DNA of 64,000 bases from Butyricimonas paravirosa (GTDB lineage Bacteria; Bacteroidota; Bacteroidia; Bacteroidales; Marinifilaceae): positions 992,001 through 1,056,000 of the forward strand of contig NZ_CP043839.1 of NCBI RefSeq assembly GCF_032878955.1. The letters are read 5' to 3'. The notes under the pieces were generated by a model that searched no databases, was not told the DNA's origin, and worked only from the letters and a program-made list of their open reading frames with translations. Numbering within the stretch: position 1 is the stretch's first letter; every line of letters starts with the position of its first letter. Positions 46,203 to 56,042 of this stretch are shown piece after piece. Made by a program: the position numbers and the translations under genes.

Positions 46203-47410
46203 AGACAAACTACAAACTGGGAATAAAGGCTATTATTTCCAGTTTTTTTGTTCATAACAGTAACAGTTCTTTCCTTTATTTTAAAATCCACATCATGCGT
46301 TAATTTCAATGCATCCAGAAACTCCTGGATATTCCCGTAACGTTTCACCCGTCCGGAGTATCGCACTTCCCGGAGTGCATCATCCTCAAACAGAACATCC
46401 ATATTATACCAACGAGCCAGCGTGTTCATCATATCATCCAACCGCTCCATCTCGAACATGTAGTACCCATCCTTCCACGAGGTATACAAACGAACATCTA
46501 CTTCTCGCCTATCCAATACCCCGGATTGCCAATCATACACGGCCTGCTCACCCGGTTTCAACATCTCCGTCGGACAAGCACCCCCGCCGACTTCCACGCT
46601 ACCTTCTACGAGCGTGGCGATCACCTCTCCCGTGTCTTCATAAGCTGTCACGTTGAACGAAGTTCCTAAAACCCGTACATCCAATCCTTTTTTCGTGACC
46701 ACGATGAAAGGACGTTTGGCATCTTTCGCCACTTCAAAATATCCCTCCCCTTCTAAAACAACCCGTCGCTCTTCCGCCCCGAAAGCCACAGGATATACCA
46801 ACCGGGAATCCGAATTAAGCCAAACGGCGGAACCATCGCCAAGAATCAGTTTGTATTCTCCCCCACGAGGTATTTCCAAAGTATTATATTTTATTTTTTC
46901 CGCCACGGGAAGAGTATCTCCAACCATGTACGCCAACACCTTATCCTCGTTACTTATCAAACCTCCGGTTTCCCTTAATCTTACATTCTTTCCCGCGTAC
47001 AAGGGAACTTGTTCACCCGATGCCAATGTTAACAGCGCCTTGGCCTCTCCCATCCGTATTTCCGAGTTCTGAACGATATTGTCGGAAGGGAATAAAACAT
47101 CTCGATAAAATCCAATTGATGCAGCAAATAACACGAACATGATACAAGCGGCATACCCAATGTACCGATAAACACGTAATTGGCGTTTACGCCTTCTTTT
47201 TGCCACTCCATCCAGATACTTTTCGTAAGCCATATCGATGTCTATTTTACTCTCGTTTCGATAAGCCCTGTAGTGTTTCTTTAATTTCAGATAAATTGCC
47301 CGATGTTCAGGTGATTCATTCATCCACCGTAACAATCTCTCTTCCTCGGCAATACCGAGAATTTCCCCATTTATAGCAGCAGAAATTATTTCCCAAATTT
47401 GATTTTCCAT
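46193..47410 (-). CDS. FecR-family anti-sigma factor (locus 2)
   Basis: A 405-residue membrane anti-sigma factor. Cytoplasmic segment 1-75 (MENQIWEIISAAINGEILG), membrane helix about 82-102, FecR domain with GGEYKLILGDGSAVWLNSDS, LEGEGYFEVAKDAKRPFIV and VRVLGTSFNVTAYED, and C-terminal DUF4974-like region (MFEMERLDDMMNTLARWYN). Start at 47410 matches family N-termini; the frame is open 12 codons further up. Its sigma gene ends about 110 bases upstream in the usual order. Confidence 0.93.
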   Translation of the reverse strand: MENQIWEIISAAINGEILGIAEEERLLRWMNESPEHRAIYLKLKKHYRAYRNESKIDIDMAYEKYLDGVAKRRRKRQLRVYRYIGYAACIMFVLFAASIGFYRDVLFPSDNIVQNSEIRMGEAKALLTLASGEQVPLYAGKNVRLRETGGLISNEDKVLAYMVGDTLPVAEKIKYNTLEIPRGGEYKLILGDGSAVWLNSDSRLVYPVAFGAEERRVVLEGEGYFEVAKDAKRPFIVVTKKGLDVRVLGTSFNVTAYEDTGEVIATLVEGSVEVGGGACPTEMLKPGEQAVYDWQSGVLDRREVDVRLYTSWKDGYYMFEMERLDDMMNTLARWYNMDVLFEDDALREVRYSGRVKRYGNIQEFLDALKLTHDVDFKIKERTVTVMNKKTGNNSLYSQFVVCLSC

Positions 47411-47520
47411 TTCGGTCTCATCTTGTTTACACTTACATGACACCAAAATGTAATTTTAATGTGACAAAGATTCCGCTTTTTTTAAAAGAAAAAGTACATC
47501 GGCATGTAAACAACAACATA

Positions 47521-48081
47521 TCAACGAATTGACATCATTACAAATAGAATAGAAGTAAACGTCTTACCACTTAAAGTATCCCGCAGAGATTTGAAAGCCC
47601 GCGTCATCTGCGTACGTACCGTATTGATAGAAATACCCAACTTATCAGCTACTTCCTGATATTTCATATTTTCCAAACAACAAAGTGTAAAGATCAAACG
47701 ACATTGCTCGGGTAAAAGATTTATAGCTTTCTGTATCTCTTCGCGTTCCTCCATTTCTTCAAGACTGAACCTGAAATCCTCTGTCTCCTCCACAACATAG
47801 TCCGAAAACTTAGCCATGCGCCGTTTATCATCCCTCAAATAATTTAAACATAGATTACGAACCGAACGATAAAGATAACCCTCCAAATCACTCGTCACAT
47901 GATTATGTTTCTTTTCGTACCAGAAAGCAATAAAAAATTCCTGTATCACATCCTCAGCCGCACCACCATTCTTCAAGAATGTATTCGCATAGACGACCAA
48001 ATTGGCATAATACAAATAAAACAGGTGCTTATACGCCTGCTCATCCCCATTTTTCAATCCATGTAATAAATCGGCTGTCAC
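47521..48081 (-). CDS. RNA polymerase sigma-70 factor, ECF subfamily (locus 2)
   Basis: A 186-residue ECF sigma factor: region 2 GAAEDVIQEFFIAFWYEKKH and YLYRSVRNLCLNYLRDDKR; region 4 LPEQCRLIFTLCCLENMKYQ with the helix-turn-helix KLGISINTVRTQMTRAFKSL. First gene of locus 2. It is divergent from the plus-strand fecR of locus 3, with a gap of about 630 bases. Confidence 0.94.
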   Translation of the reverse strand: MTADLLHGLKNGDEQAYKHLFYLYYANLVVYANTFLKNGGAAEDVIQEFFIAFWYEKKHNHVTSDLEGYLYRSVRNLCLNYLRDDKRRMAKFSDYVVEETEDFRFSLEEMEEREEIQKAINLLPEQCRLIFTLCCLENMKYQEVADKLGISINTVRTQMTRAFKSLRDTLSGKTFTSILFVMMSIR

Positions 48082-48709
48082 AAGAAATTATTTTCGTTAG
48101 TCCATCAATTTTTCAATATTAATCAAAAAAATGTATATTCACAAATATTCTACTCGATAATATAATTAGGTAGTGTCAACTCGGGACTGTCCCCAAAGTA
48201 ACACAACAGTTATCTCATCGTTTTATATCCCTAATAATCTCCCGTTCTCCATCCCGTGGCCAATCTTCCGCCTTCTCGCTATATTGGCAAAGGGTGATGA
48301 AAGGGCGATGAAAGGGCGATGAAAGGCCCCTAGGAGATTATTACCCTAGCTTTAGGCCGGTATTACCCTAGCTTTAGGCTATGTTTATCTACCATTCTCT
48401 TGATTACTTATTAATAGTTCATTTAGACCATCGTGCATTCATCCTGCATTTCCCTTGCATTCTCGTTCGATTAAATTGATTTTTGATTAGATTATACTTG
48501 CAAATAAGGTATATCATGCCATATATTGGTTAACTGGAAAAATATACCCGGCTAACGATACAAGGCTTTGCAAGCATAGTTCAAGGGTTTACAAAGGCAT
48601 AAGAAATATTTCTCCAAAAAAAATTAAAAATCGACTCACCCGGTTTTCACCCTCATCCGTATTCAAAGTGAAAATTGGATATTCCATAAAAAATAAACGG
48701 AACGAAAAG
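48082..48709. other. Divergent control region between uptake loci 2 and 3, with short tandem repeats
   Basis: No gene supported. It contains three GATGAAAGGGC-type copies (48296-48327), a duplicated TTACCCTAGCTTTAGGC (about 48341-48379) and a GGGACTGTCCC palindrome (48183-48193) set in a sequence that could be a decayed insertion end. Promoters for both directions are expected here but none matched the consensus clearly. Confidence 0.55.
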
Positions 48710-49867
48710 ATGGAAAAAGATATTTTATCGAAACTAGAAGTTGCTCGCCTCATCGCTCTCCAGCGTTTGGGAATCCTGCCCGAATCAGAAGAACGGAGAC
48801 TTTCTGCGTGGGTGGAAAGAGACGAAAAAAACAAGGCTTTTTATGAACAATTACGCCAAAAATCATTCGATGGAAACGCGACTTCACCATCCACGGCAGA
48901 AGGTTGGAATTTATTCGAGAAAAAATATCGTACCGGGGAAAAAGGCTCCCGGCCATTCCGACGTACCCTCTACCGTCTGGTGGCAAGCGTCGCCGTGTTA
49001 GTTCTTGCCATAACAGGGACATACTACTATCTTACACAACCGAACGAAGAAATAATCTCCTCTCCCCAACCTGTTTCTGCCGTGCAACTTGTACTGGAAA
49101 ACGGAAATAAAATCACGCTGGATGACCCGCAATCTTCCGTGCTGGCTTTAAATAACAATGCTGCCTTACACGCGGAAAAACAAGAAATCGACTATGCTAC
49201 CGCAGAAAAAAAGACGGTTGAAATTGATGAAATCTATCACACGATTATCGTTCCCAAATACGGGGAATACACCGTCCGTCTTTCCGACAATACAACCGTG
49301 AAACTCAATTCAGAAAGTACACTGACCTATCCCGTTCAATTCAAGGGGAAGGAGCGAAAAATCCGCTTAACGGGAGAGGCTTATCTGGAGGTGACACCCG
49401 ACACCACCCGCCGTTTCATCGTTGAGGCCGCAGGCACCACGGTCACCGTGTTGGGAACCACGTTCAACGTGAACACCTCCGCTCCCGACGGAAATGTAGC
49501 AACTACCCTCGTGAACGGGAAAGTGGAAGTAGGCAATGGCCTAACAACGACAATCATTTCCCCCGGCCAGCAAGCCATCACCACATCGGGAAACGCCCGC
49601 ATCGAAGTAAAAGAGGTTGACACGAACGTCGTGACAGCATGGGTACGGGATATGTTCTATTTTGACGAAAAACCACTGGGAGAAATCATGCAGGAATTAT
49701 CCCGCTGGTACGAATTCAAAGTTATTTTCGAAAAAGAAAGCCTGAAACAACGGAAATTCACCATCGAGACATCTCGTTACGAAGATATTGACAAGGTTCT
49801 GAAATTGATTGAAGAGACGCACGTGGTCACGTGCAGAAAGGAGGGAAAAACCATATACATCCAGTAA
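48710..49867 (+). CDS. FecR-family anti-sigma factor without adjacent sigma gene (locus 3)
   Basis: A 385-residue membrane anti-sigma factor. Cytoplasmic segment (MEKDILSKLEVARLIALQR; GILPESEERRLSAWV), membrane helix about 89-108, FecR domain (GEYTVRLSDNTTVKLNSES, LTGEAYLEVTPDTTRRFIV, VTVLGTTFNVNTS) and DUF4974-like end (EIMQELSRWYEFKVIFEKES). Start at 48710 (ATG after AACGAAAAG) rather than a GTG at 48668. Every other fecR here has a sigma gene upstream on its strand; this one does not, so it may use the divergent locus-2 sigma or the downstream locus-4 sigma. Confidence 0.92.
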   Translation: MEKDILSKLEVARLIALQRLGILPESEERRLSAWVERDEKNKAFYEQLRQKSFDGNATSPSTAEGWNLFEKKYRTGEKGSRPFRRTLYRLVASVAVLVLAITGTYYYLTQPNEEIISSPQPVSAVQLVLENGNKITLDDPQSSVLALNNNAALHAEKQEIDYATAEKKTVEIDEIYHTIIVPKYGEYTVRLSDNTTVKLNSESTLTYPVQFKGKERKIRLTGEAYLEVTPDTTRRFIVEAAGTTVTVLGTTFNVNTSAPDGNVATTLVNGKVEVGNGLTTTIISPGQQAITTSGNARIEVKEVDTNVVTAWVRDMFYFDEKPLGEIMQELSRWYEFKVIFEKESLKQRKFTIETSRYEDIDKVLKLIEETHVVTCRKEGKTIYIQ

Positions 49868-49882
49868 TCTGAAAATAGAAAC

Positions 49883-49949
49883 GGGACATGTTGGCAGCAC
49901 GTCCCATCGCTATAATTCGTAAACCACACTCCCCGGTCAAAGCGAGTGT
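49883..49949 (+). promoter_or_regulatory. Hairpins between fecR and susC (locus 3)
   Basis: GGGACATG (49883-49890) pairs with CACGTCCC (49898-49905) at seven of eight positions, and ACACTC/GAGTGT (49926-49931, 49944-49949) forms a second stem. Weaker than the locus-1 hairpin, but in the same place. Confidence 0.4.
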
Positions 49950-49974
49950 TAGTACAAATCAGTAAAACAAAATT

Positions 49975-52900
49975 ATGAAAAAAGATTGTTTTATTCACGC
50001 TTGTGTGCGTGAAAAATTAAAAAAACTATTGTTAGTTATGAAATTAAGCAGCTTGTTGATGCTATTATTCTGCATGAATTTGTCGGCTGGGATTTACGCC
50101 CAAGAGGCCAGATTGTCGGTCTCAGTCGAAAATAGTAACATCCGGGAAATCATCCGGATCATAAAACAGCAGAGCGACTACACGTTCGTTTATAACGTGG
50201 AGGAATTGGATCATATCGGATCAATCACCATGAACGTGAAGGATTCCGATGTGAGAACCATTCTCGATGCTTGCCTGAAAAATAGCGGGTACACCTACTC
50301 CATTCTCGACAAAGTGATCGTCATTCGTAAGGCAGAACCTCAACAACAGGAACAGATCAAGAAAATACGAGGTACCATCACGGATAAAAAGAAAGTTCCC
50401 CTACCCGGCGTGACCGTGCTAATCAAGGGAACCACCACAGGAGTCTCCACGGATATGAACGGGAAATTCGAAATGGTTCAGCCGAAAGATTCCAACATCG
50501 TGTTACTCGTTTCTTTTATCGGAATGAAAACCCAGACCATTCCTTACAAGGGACAGGACCTGACCATCGTGATGGAAGAAGATTCACAGGAAATGGAAGA
50601 AGTGGTTGTCACCGGTTATCAAGTCATTAATAAGAAAAAATCCACGAGTGCCATCACTTCAGTAAAAATGGATGATATTATGATTCCGGGTGCCACCTCC
50701 ATCGACCAGATGCTGGAAGGACGAGTTTCAGACATGATCTTAATGACGAATTCCGGAGAAGTGGGTGTTGCCCCCAAAATCAGAATCCGGGGAACATCGA
50801 CATTGGTCGGGAACCGGGAACCGTTGTGGGTCGTGGATGGAATCATCGTGCAGGACCCTGTACCCATCTCGTCAGAGGAACTAAATGACCCCGATTATAT
50901 CAACCGGATCGGTAATGCCATTGCCGGACTAAACCCGCAAGACATTGAACGTCTCGATATTCTGAAAGATGCCGCCGCTACCGCCTTGTACGGGACGAAA
51001 GCGGCCAACGGGGTAATCGTGATCACAACGAAAAAAGGACGTGTCGGAGACCCGATTATCAGCTACAACATGACCACCACTTTCCGGCAACGCCCGCGCT
51101 ACACGGATCGGAAAATTAACGTGATGAATTCAAGAGAAAGAATCCAACTTTCCCGTGAATTATTTGACCAGCACTACGTGTACAACGGGAGTGTAAACCC
51201 GGTAGGTTACGAGGGACTTTTGAATGACCTGTACAACGGAAAACTCACGGATACGCAATTTTCCCAAGAGGTTGCCAAACTTGAAACCATGAATACCGAT
51301 TGGTTCAAGCTTTTGACTGAAGATACCTTTTCCCATCAACATACCGTTAGTATTTCAGGAGGCTCCGAGAAAACCCGCTATTATTCCTCTATCGGCTTTT
51401 CCAGAGATAACGATGTTATCAAAGGGAATTACAATCAACGTTACACGGCCTCATTAAACGTGGAAACCACACTGACCAAATGGTTTACAGCCTCTTTCCA
51501 GATGCAAGGGAATGTCAGCCACCGGGAATACAATCAAGATGCCATAAACCCGATGGATTACGCGTACAATGCCAGCCGGGCAATCCCTGCCTACGATGAA
51601 AACGGGAATTACGCTTACTACAAGAAAATGACAGGCAACAGTTCACGTCGGAATTATAACATTTTGAACGAACTGGAAAACAGTTATACCGATCAACACA
51701 CGTCCGGAATTACCGTAAATGCCAACCTTAAATTCAATTTTACAAACTGGCTGAACGCAAATGCCATCATTTCTTACACTAATTCCAACGCCGAGATCGA
51801 AGGTTACTGGGGAGAAGAGACCTACTATGCCGCCTCTCTTCGGGGAACGGAATTCGGAACAATTCCCACCCCCGGCGAAGACAGTAATAGCGTGTTACCT
51901 TTCGGGGGTGAATTGACTCGAAATGAAACCCGTAGTAACTCTTACACGGCTCGTTTACAGGTTAATGCCAATAAATATTTCGGAGCCGACGAACAGCATA
52001 ATATCAATGCCAGTGCCGGGTTCGAATTAAGTTCCTCTCGATACAACGGTTTCAAAAGCGTGGATCGCGGGTATTATCCCGACCGGGGTAAAATGTTCGT
52101 CAGTAACATCAGTATTTCAGATTACCCGACTTACGGTTCGTGGTTGGCAAGCAATGTCCCGAGCGTGACGGATAATCTGACGAATATGCTATCCGGGTAT
52201 GCTACTCTCTCTTATAGTTATCAAAACTATTTCACAGTAAACGTGAATGCCCGCGTGGACGGTTCCAACAAGTTCGGAGACCAGAGTAATAATAAATTCT
52301 TACCTATCTGGTCTGCATCCGGGGCGTATAACATCTCGGAACATGACATGCTGCAAAAGGAGTGGATCGACTATATTACCCTGAAAGTTTCTTTCGGTTA
52401 CCAAGGAAACATGTTGGAAGATCAATCCCCGGTCATGTTGATCCAAAAAAACCCAATGGACCCTTATTATAATGAAATGACCTCCAAAATTACACGGAAT
52501 CCGAATCCGAACTTGAAATGGGAAAAAACCAGCTCATTCAATACCGGATTAATGTTTTCCCTCTTACGCAATCGTGTACAAGTAGAAGGACAGTATTATT
52601 ACAAACGCACGAAGGATGCCTTTATGACAAAAGAAGTGGCAAACATGAACGGCGTGGATTCTTACGTAATTAACGGTGGAGACGTGGAAAACAAGGGTTA
52701 CAGCGTCGATATTACCGTTTCTCCCATTTCCAGACAGAATGTACGCTGGACATTATCGACCTCATTTTCCAAAAACTTCAACAAAGTGAAGAACGATCCG
52801 GACGCACAAACCTATAATTACTCGGATTTTCTAAACGGGACCGTGGTCGTGAAGGATAAGGCCGTGAACACATTCTACTCTTACAAGTTTATCGGGATCA

Positions 52901-53571
52901 GTCCCGTGGATGGAGGACCGATGTTTGACGATATGGAAAACAACAAACACGAGTTAAGCGGGTTAAGCAAATATGAAACCTTCACCCGCGTGTTAAAAGC
53001 ATCCGGACGCAGGGAGCCTTATATGTCCGGTGGATTAAGTACCACGCTACGATACAAGAACTTGCGTATGAGCGCCATGTTCTCGTATAGCTTAGGTGCC
53101 AAAACCCGTTTGTTCCGAATGTTTAATGACAATATAAAACCGGAATTCAATGTTCACCGTGATTTTCTAAAACGCTGGCAGAAGCCGGGGGACGAGAAAA
53201 GCACAAATATCCCCTCTTTGATGTCTTACGGAAGTGCTGCGTATTATAGATACTATACCCATTACTCCAATCTTTTTGATGATATACAACCCTTTGCCTC
53301 GGACGCTTGGACAATGTATGATTATTCGGATGCACGAGTGGTCAGTGCCAACTATCTGAAATGCTCCAGTCTTAGTTTCACGTACGAGTTCGGGGAGCGT
53401 ATCTTGCCGAAAATAGGGATGTCACGGTTGGCCCTGACGTTATCAGGCACGAACCTGTTCACGCTTTGTTCCAGCAAATTAAAAGGTCAAACACCCACAC
53501 AAGGAGGATTCAGCGAAATACAATTATCCGAACGTCCGACTTATTCATTCGGTTTAAGTGTCTCATTTTAA
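49975..53571 (+). CDS. SusC/RagA-family TonB-dependent receptor with STN domain (locus 3)
   Basis: A 1198-residue outer-membrane importer. Signal segment about 18-42, STN domain about 48-118, regulatory-like domain about 130-202, TonB-box-like MEEVVVTGY (207-215), plug with IRGTSTLVGNREPLWVVDGI and ILKDAAATALYGTKAANGVI, barrel ending in PTYSFGLSVSF. Its plug is strikingly like that of the partial locus-4 receptor, including NDPDYINRIGNAIAG. It lies 107 bases after fecR and is followed by susD at 12 bases. Confidence 0.95.
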   Translation: MKKDCFIHACVREKLKKLLLVMKLSSLLMLLFCMNLSAGIYAQEARLSVSVENSNIREIIRIIKQQSDYTFVYNVEELDHIGSITMNVKDSDVRTILDACLKNSGYTYSILDKVIVIRKAEPQQQEQIKKIRGTITDKKKVPLPGVTVLIKGTTTGVSTDMNGKFEMVQPKDSNIVLLVSFIGMKTQTIPYKGQDLTIVMEEDSQEMEEVVVTGYQVINKKKSTSAITSVKMDDIMIPGATSIDQMLEGRVSDMILMTNSGEVGVAPKIRIRGTSTLVGNREPLWVVDGIIVQDPVPISSEELNDPDYINRIGNAIAGLNPQDIERLDILKDAAATALYGTKAANGVIVITTKKGRVGDPIISYNMTTTFRQRPRYTDRKINVMNSRERIQLSRELFDQHYVYNGSVNPVGYEGLLNDLYNGKLTDTQFSQEVAKLETMNTDWFKLLTEDTFSHQHTVSISGGSEKTRYYSSIGFSRDNDVIKGNYNQRYTASLNVETTLTKWFTASFQMQGNVSHREYNQDAINPMDYAYNASRAIPAYDENGNYAYYKKMTGNSSRRNYNILNELENSYTDQHTSGITVNANLKFNFTNWLNANAIISYTNSNAEIEGYWGEETYYAASLRGTEFGTIPTPGEDSNSVLPFGGELTRNETRSNSYTARLQVNANKYFGADEQHNINASAGFELSSSRYNGFKSVDRGYYPDRGKMFVSNISISDYPTYGSWLASNVPSVTDNLTNMLSGYATLSYSYQNYFTVNVNARVDGSNKFGDQSNNKFLPIWSASGAYNISEHDMLQKEWIDYITLKVSFGYQGNMLEDQSPVMLIQKNPMDPYYNEMTSKITRNPNPNLKWEKTSSFNTGLMFSLLRNRVQVEGQYYYKRTKDAFMTKEVANMNGVDSYVINGGDVENKGYSVDITVSPISRQNVRWTLSTSFSKNFNKVKNDPDAQTYNYSDFLNGTVVVKDKAVNTFYSYKFIGISPVDGGPMFDDMENNKHELSGLSKYETFTRVLKASGRREPYMSGGLSTTLRYKNLRMSAMFSYSLGAKTRLFRMFNDNIKPEFNVHRDFLKRWQKPGDEKSTNIPSLMSYGSAAYYRYYTHYSNLFDDIQPFASDAWTMYDYSDARVVSANYLKCSSLSFTYEFGERILPKIGMSRLALTLSGTNLFTLCSSKLKGQTPTQGGFSEIQLSERPTYSFGLSVSF

Positions 53572-53583
53572 AAACAGGATTCC

Positions 53584-55146
53584 ATGAAAAATATATTATT
53601 TATCGGATTACTATTACTCTCCATGAGTGCCTGTTCGAGTTTCTTGGAAGAATACTCCCAGGATCTGGCAAGAGTTGAAAACATTACCGACCTTGACGAA
53701 CTATTACTGGGAAGCGCTTATCTCCCCGCCGGCAAGATCAGCAGTACCAGCTCCGGAGGAAGTTCCATGAACGGCGACCCGTACAGTTATTTCATTCATT
53801 TCATGTCCGACGAATTACAGCAAAACGGATCGCAAGTAGATCGTTCCGCTTTCGACCCGATGAGCAGTAGTATATTCGGGTATTACACTTGGCAACGAAA
53901 TGTCGGCATTGATATTAAAGGAACCATGATCGGAATGGAAAATTCATTCTGGAAATCGACCTACCAATACATCAATGCAACTAACATGATTCTGGATGAA
54001 CTGGAAAATGTCAGTGCAAAAGGAAACGAGGAAGAATTAAATAAGATCCGGATAGAAGGAGAGGCTCGTTTCCTGCGAGCCCTGTATTATTTCTCGCTGG
54101 TAAACCTGTATGCAGAACCTTATGCCCCGTCAAAAGCAGCCCAAACACAGGGGATCCCATTAAAACTCACCTCCTATATTGAGGATAAGGATTACACGTG
54201 TAGCAGAGTGTCCGAGATTTACGAACAAATTATACGGGATTTGAAAAAAGCGGAAGAATGTCTTGCCCAAACCAGTCGTAAGTCCGTCTACCGGGCAGAC
54301 CTGACAGCTACCTACTTATTAATGAGTCGCGTGTATCTTTATATGCAAGATTACAAAAATGCCCGGACATACGCACAATACGTACTTGACAGAAACGATA
54401 ACCTGACCGATCTGAAATCGTTCGCCGGACAGGACAATGTATTCACCTCGCAATCAAGCGAAGTACTATTCTCCATGGGGGGACATTTACTATCCTCCTA
54501 CATCTACGGGAGTGATAGTAACGAGGAACAATACCCGTTTTACGTGTCAGAGGACTTGATTAAAGCATTTGATAATGACAATGATTTGCGAAAATCCCTT
54601 TACATCACGGAAGGAACATTCGGTTATTATTACAAAAAAATATACTGGGGAAGAAGTCATTATAACGAAGCTTGTAGCGTGTCGGACAATTTCATGTTCC
54701 GAACATCCGAGGCTTATCTGAATTTGGCCGAGGCTGCCGCGTTCGACGATGACGAACCCACCGCTCGCCGGATTCTCGGTTTATTACAGGCGAAACGTTT
54801 CAGCACGCCCCCGGCAATCACCGAAAGCGGTAACGCCTTGATTGATTTAATCCGTCATGAACGTCAAAGAGAATTGTGTTTGGAAGGCCACCGCTGGTAT
54901 GATTTACGCCGTTACACCGTATGCGAAAAATATCCTTGGTCAAAAAGCTTTCAACACGTCTTTACGGATTATGAACTGAGTTTATCTGTTTATGACTATG
55001 TTGCCATACGCACCCGGGTTTTCGAGTTAGAGGCAAACGATAAGGCATATACATTATCATTCCCGAAAGAAGTTCTGGATTTCCAAAACAATTTAAGTAA
55101 AAACGAACGTCCGGATCGTATTCCGGTGGAAACCATTAATCATTAA
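53584..55146 (+). CDS. SusD/RagB-family lipoprotein (locus 3)
   Basis: A 520-residue SusD homologue with signal peptide ending LLLSMSAC and SFLEEYSQDLARVENITD. TPR helices and the late DLIRHERQRELCLEGHRWYDLRR motif are typical. It resembles the locus-1 SusD (same ..DLEQLLLG/DLDELLLG pattern after the lipobox), so the two loci probably share ancestry. Substrate unknown. Confidence 0.93.
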   Translation: MKNILFIGLLLLSMSACSSFLEEYSQDLARVENITDLDELLLGSAYLPAGKISSTSSGGSSMNGDPYSYFIHFMSDELQQNGSQVDRSAFDPMSSSIFGYYTWQRNVGIDIKGTMIGMENSFWKSTYQYINATNMILDELENVSAKGNEEELNKIRIEGEARFLRALYYFSLVNLYAEPYAPSKAAQTQGIPLKLTSYIEDKDYTCSRVSEIYEQIIRDLKKAEECLAQTSRKSVYRADLTATYLLMSRVYLYMQDYKNARTYAQYVLDRNDNLTDLKSFAGQDNVFTSQSSEVLFSMGGHLLSSYIYGSDSNEEQYPFYVSEDLIKAFDNDNDLRKSLYITEGTFGYYYKKIYWGRSHYNEACSVSDNFMFRTSEAYLNLAEAAAFDDDEPTARRILGLLQAKRFSTPPAITESGNALIDLIRHERQRELCLEGHRWYDLRRYTVCEKYPWSKSFQHVFTDYELSLSVYDYVAIRTRVFELEANDKAYTLSFPKEVLDFQNNLSKNERPDRIPVETINH

Positions 55147-55148
55147 AC

Positions 55149-56030
55149 ATGAAAGCCATGAACAAAATATATTATATTATAACCCTTTGTATATTCATTA
55201 TTTCTTGCGGTAAAGAAGATACATTGGCGCCAACGGGGGCACGTGATGATTATTTTACCATTTCACCCGATGCCACCGATCCCGAATCTGTATTACGTAG
55301 AAATTTTTACGAAACTAACGGGGTGCATCTACTCTTCAACGATACTTTACGCCACGAACAAAGAGGTACAAATGCAGACGGAACACCTTACTGGTTCACG
55401 GAAATCATCGACTTGGGATACTCCATGACAAGCCTTACCAGTGGACTGAAGTTCAACTACCTGCAAGGCCAAACGATCAAGGAAACGGGTATTGATTTTG
55501 CGGAAAATCAGATACTTTCCCATTTAGGGAGCCAGATACGCCCCTACTCCATCTTACTTGCCGGGCAAATCTACACGTACAACCGGGATCAAAACACGTA
55601 CAAATACTACGATTTTTATAACGGAATGCGTTGTTTGGCCATTAGTTGCGACAAAATCCCCACGATGAGCGAGGATGAAATTTACACTTTCCGGCAAAGT
55701 ATTCTTCTGGATATTGCAAGCAATAAAATAAAAAATTTGGAATCAAGTGTTTTCACTGAATTTTATTCATTCTGCAGTGAATATTACGGGGAATATTACT
55801 CGGATCTAGGAATAAGCAGGCCCACGGGGGATGACTTGTATGCCTACGGTTTCATATCCTCCTACTATTCCAGTTTCCCGTCAAGAAGCAATGACGTGAC
55901 GGCCTTCACGCAAGCTTTATTCAATACCAAAGAACAGGAATTCAAGGAAAAATATGCCAATTTCCCGGTCATCATTCAAAAATACAATATCATTAAAAAT
56001 ATTGTCATGGATATGGGATTTAAATTTTAA
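55149..56030 (+). CDS. SusCD-associated lipoprotein, metallohydrolase-like but without HExxH (locus 3)
   Basis: A 293-residue lipoprotein (signal ending FIISC) starting 2 bases after the SusD stop. After a polar spacer it has TDPESVLRRNFYETNGVHLLFNDTLRHE, matching my memory of the SusCD-associated metallohydrolase lipoproteins that also fit the first gene of this window. No HExxH is present anywhere in the protein; the only H-E pair is in RHEQRG. It may be a binding-only member. ATG at 55158 is an alternative start. Confidence 0.68.
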   Translation: MKAMNKIYYIITLCIFIISCGKEDTLAPTGARDDYFTISPDATDPESVLRRNFYETNGVHLLFNDTLRHEQRGTNADGTPYWFTEIIDLGYSMTSLTSGLKFNYLQGQTIKETGIDFAENQILSHLGSQIRPYSILLAGQIYTYNRDQNTYKYYDFYNGMRCLAISCDKIPTMSEDEIYTFRQSILLDIASNKIKNLESSVFTEFYSFCSEYYGEYYSDLGISRPTGDDLYAYGFISSYYSSFPSRSNDVTAFTQALFNTKEQEFKEKYANFPVIIQKYNIIKNIVMDMGFKF

Positions 56031-56042
56031 CACGAGAAGGAT

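Noticed and set aside
48170..48200. Insertion-sequence end at the GGGACTGTCCC palindrome
   Set aside because: No transposase fragment, matching terminal repeat or target duplication was visible; too short to support.
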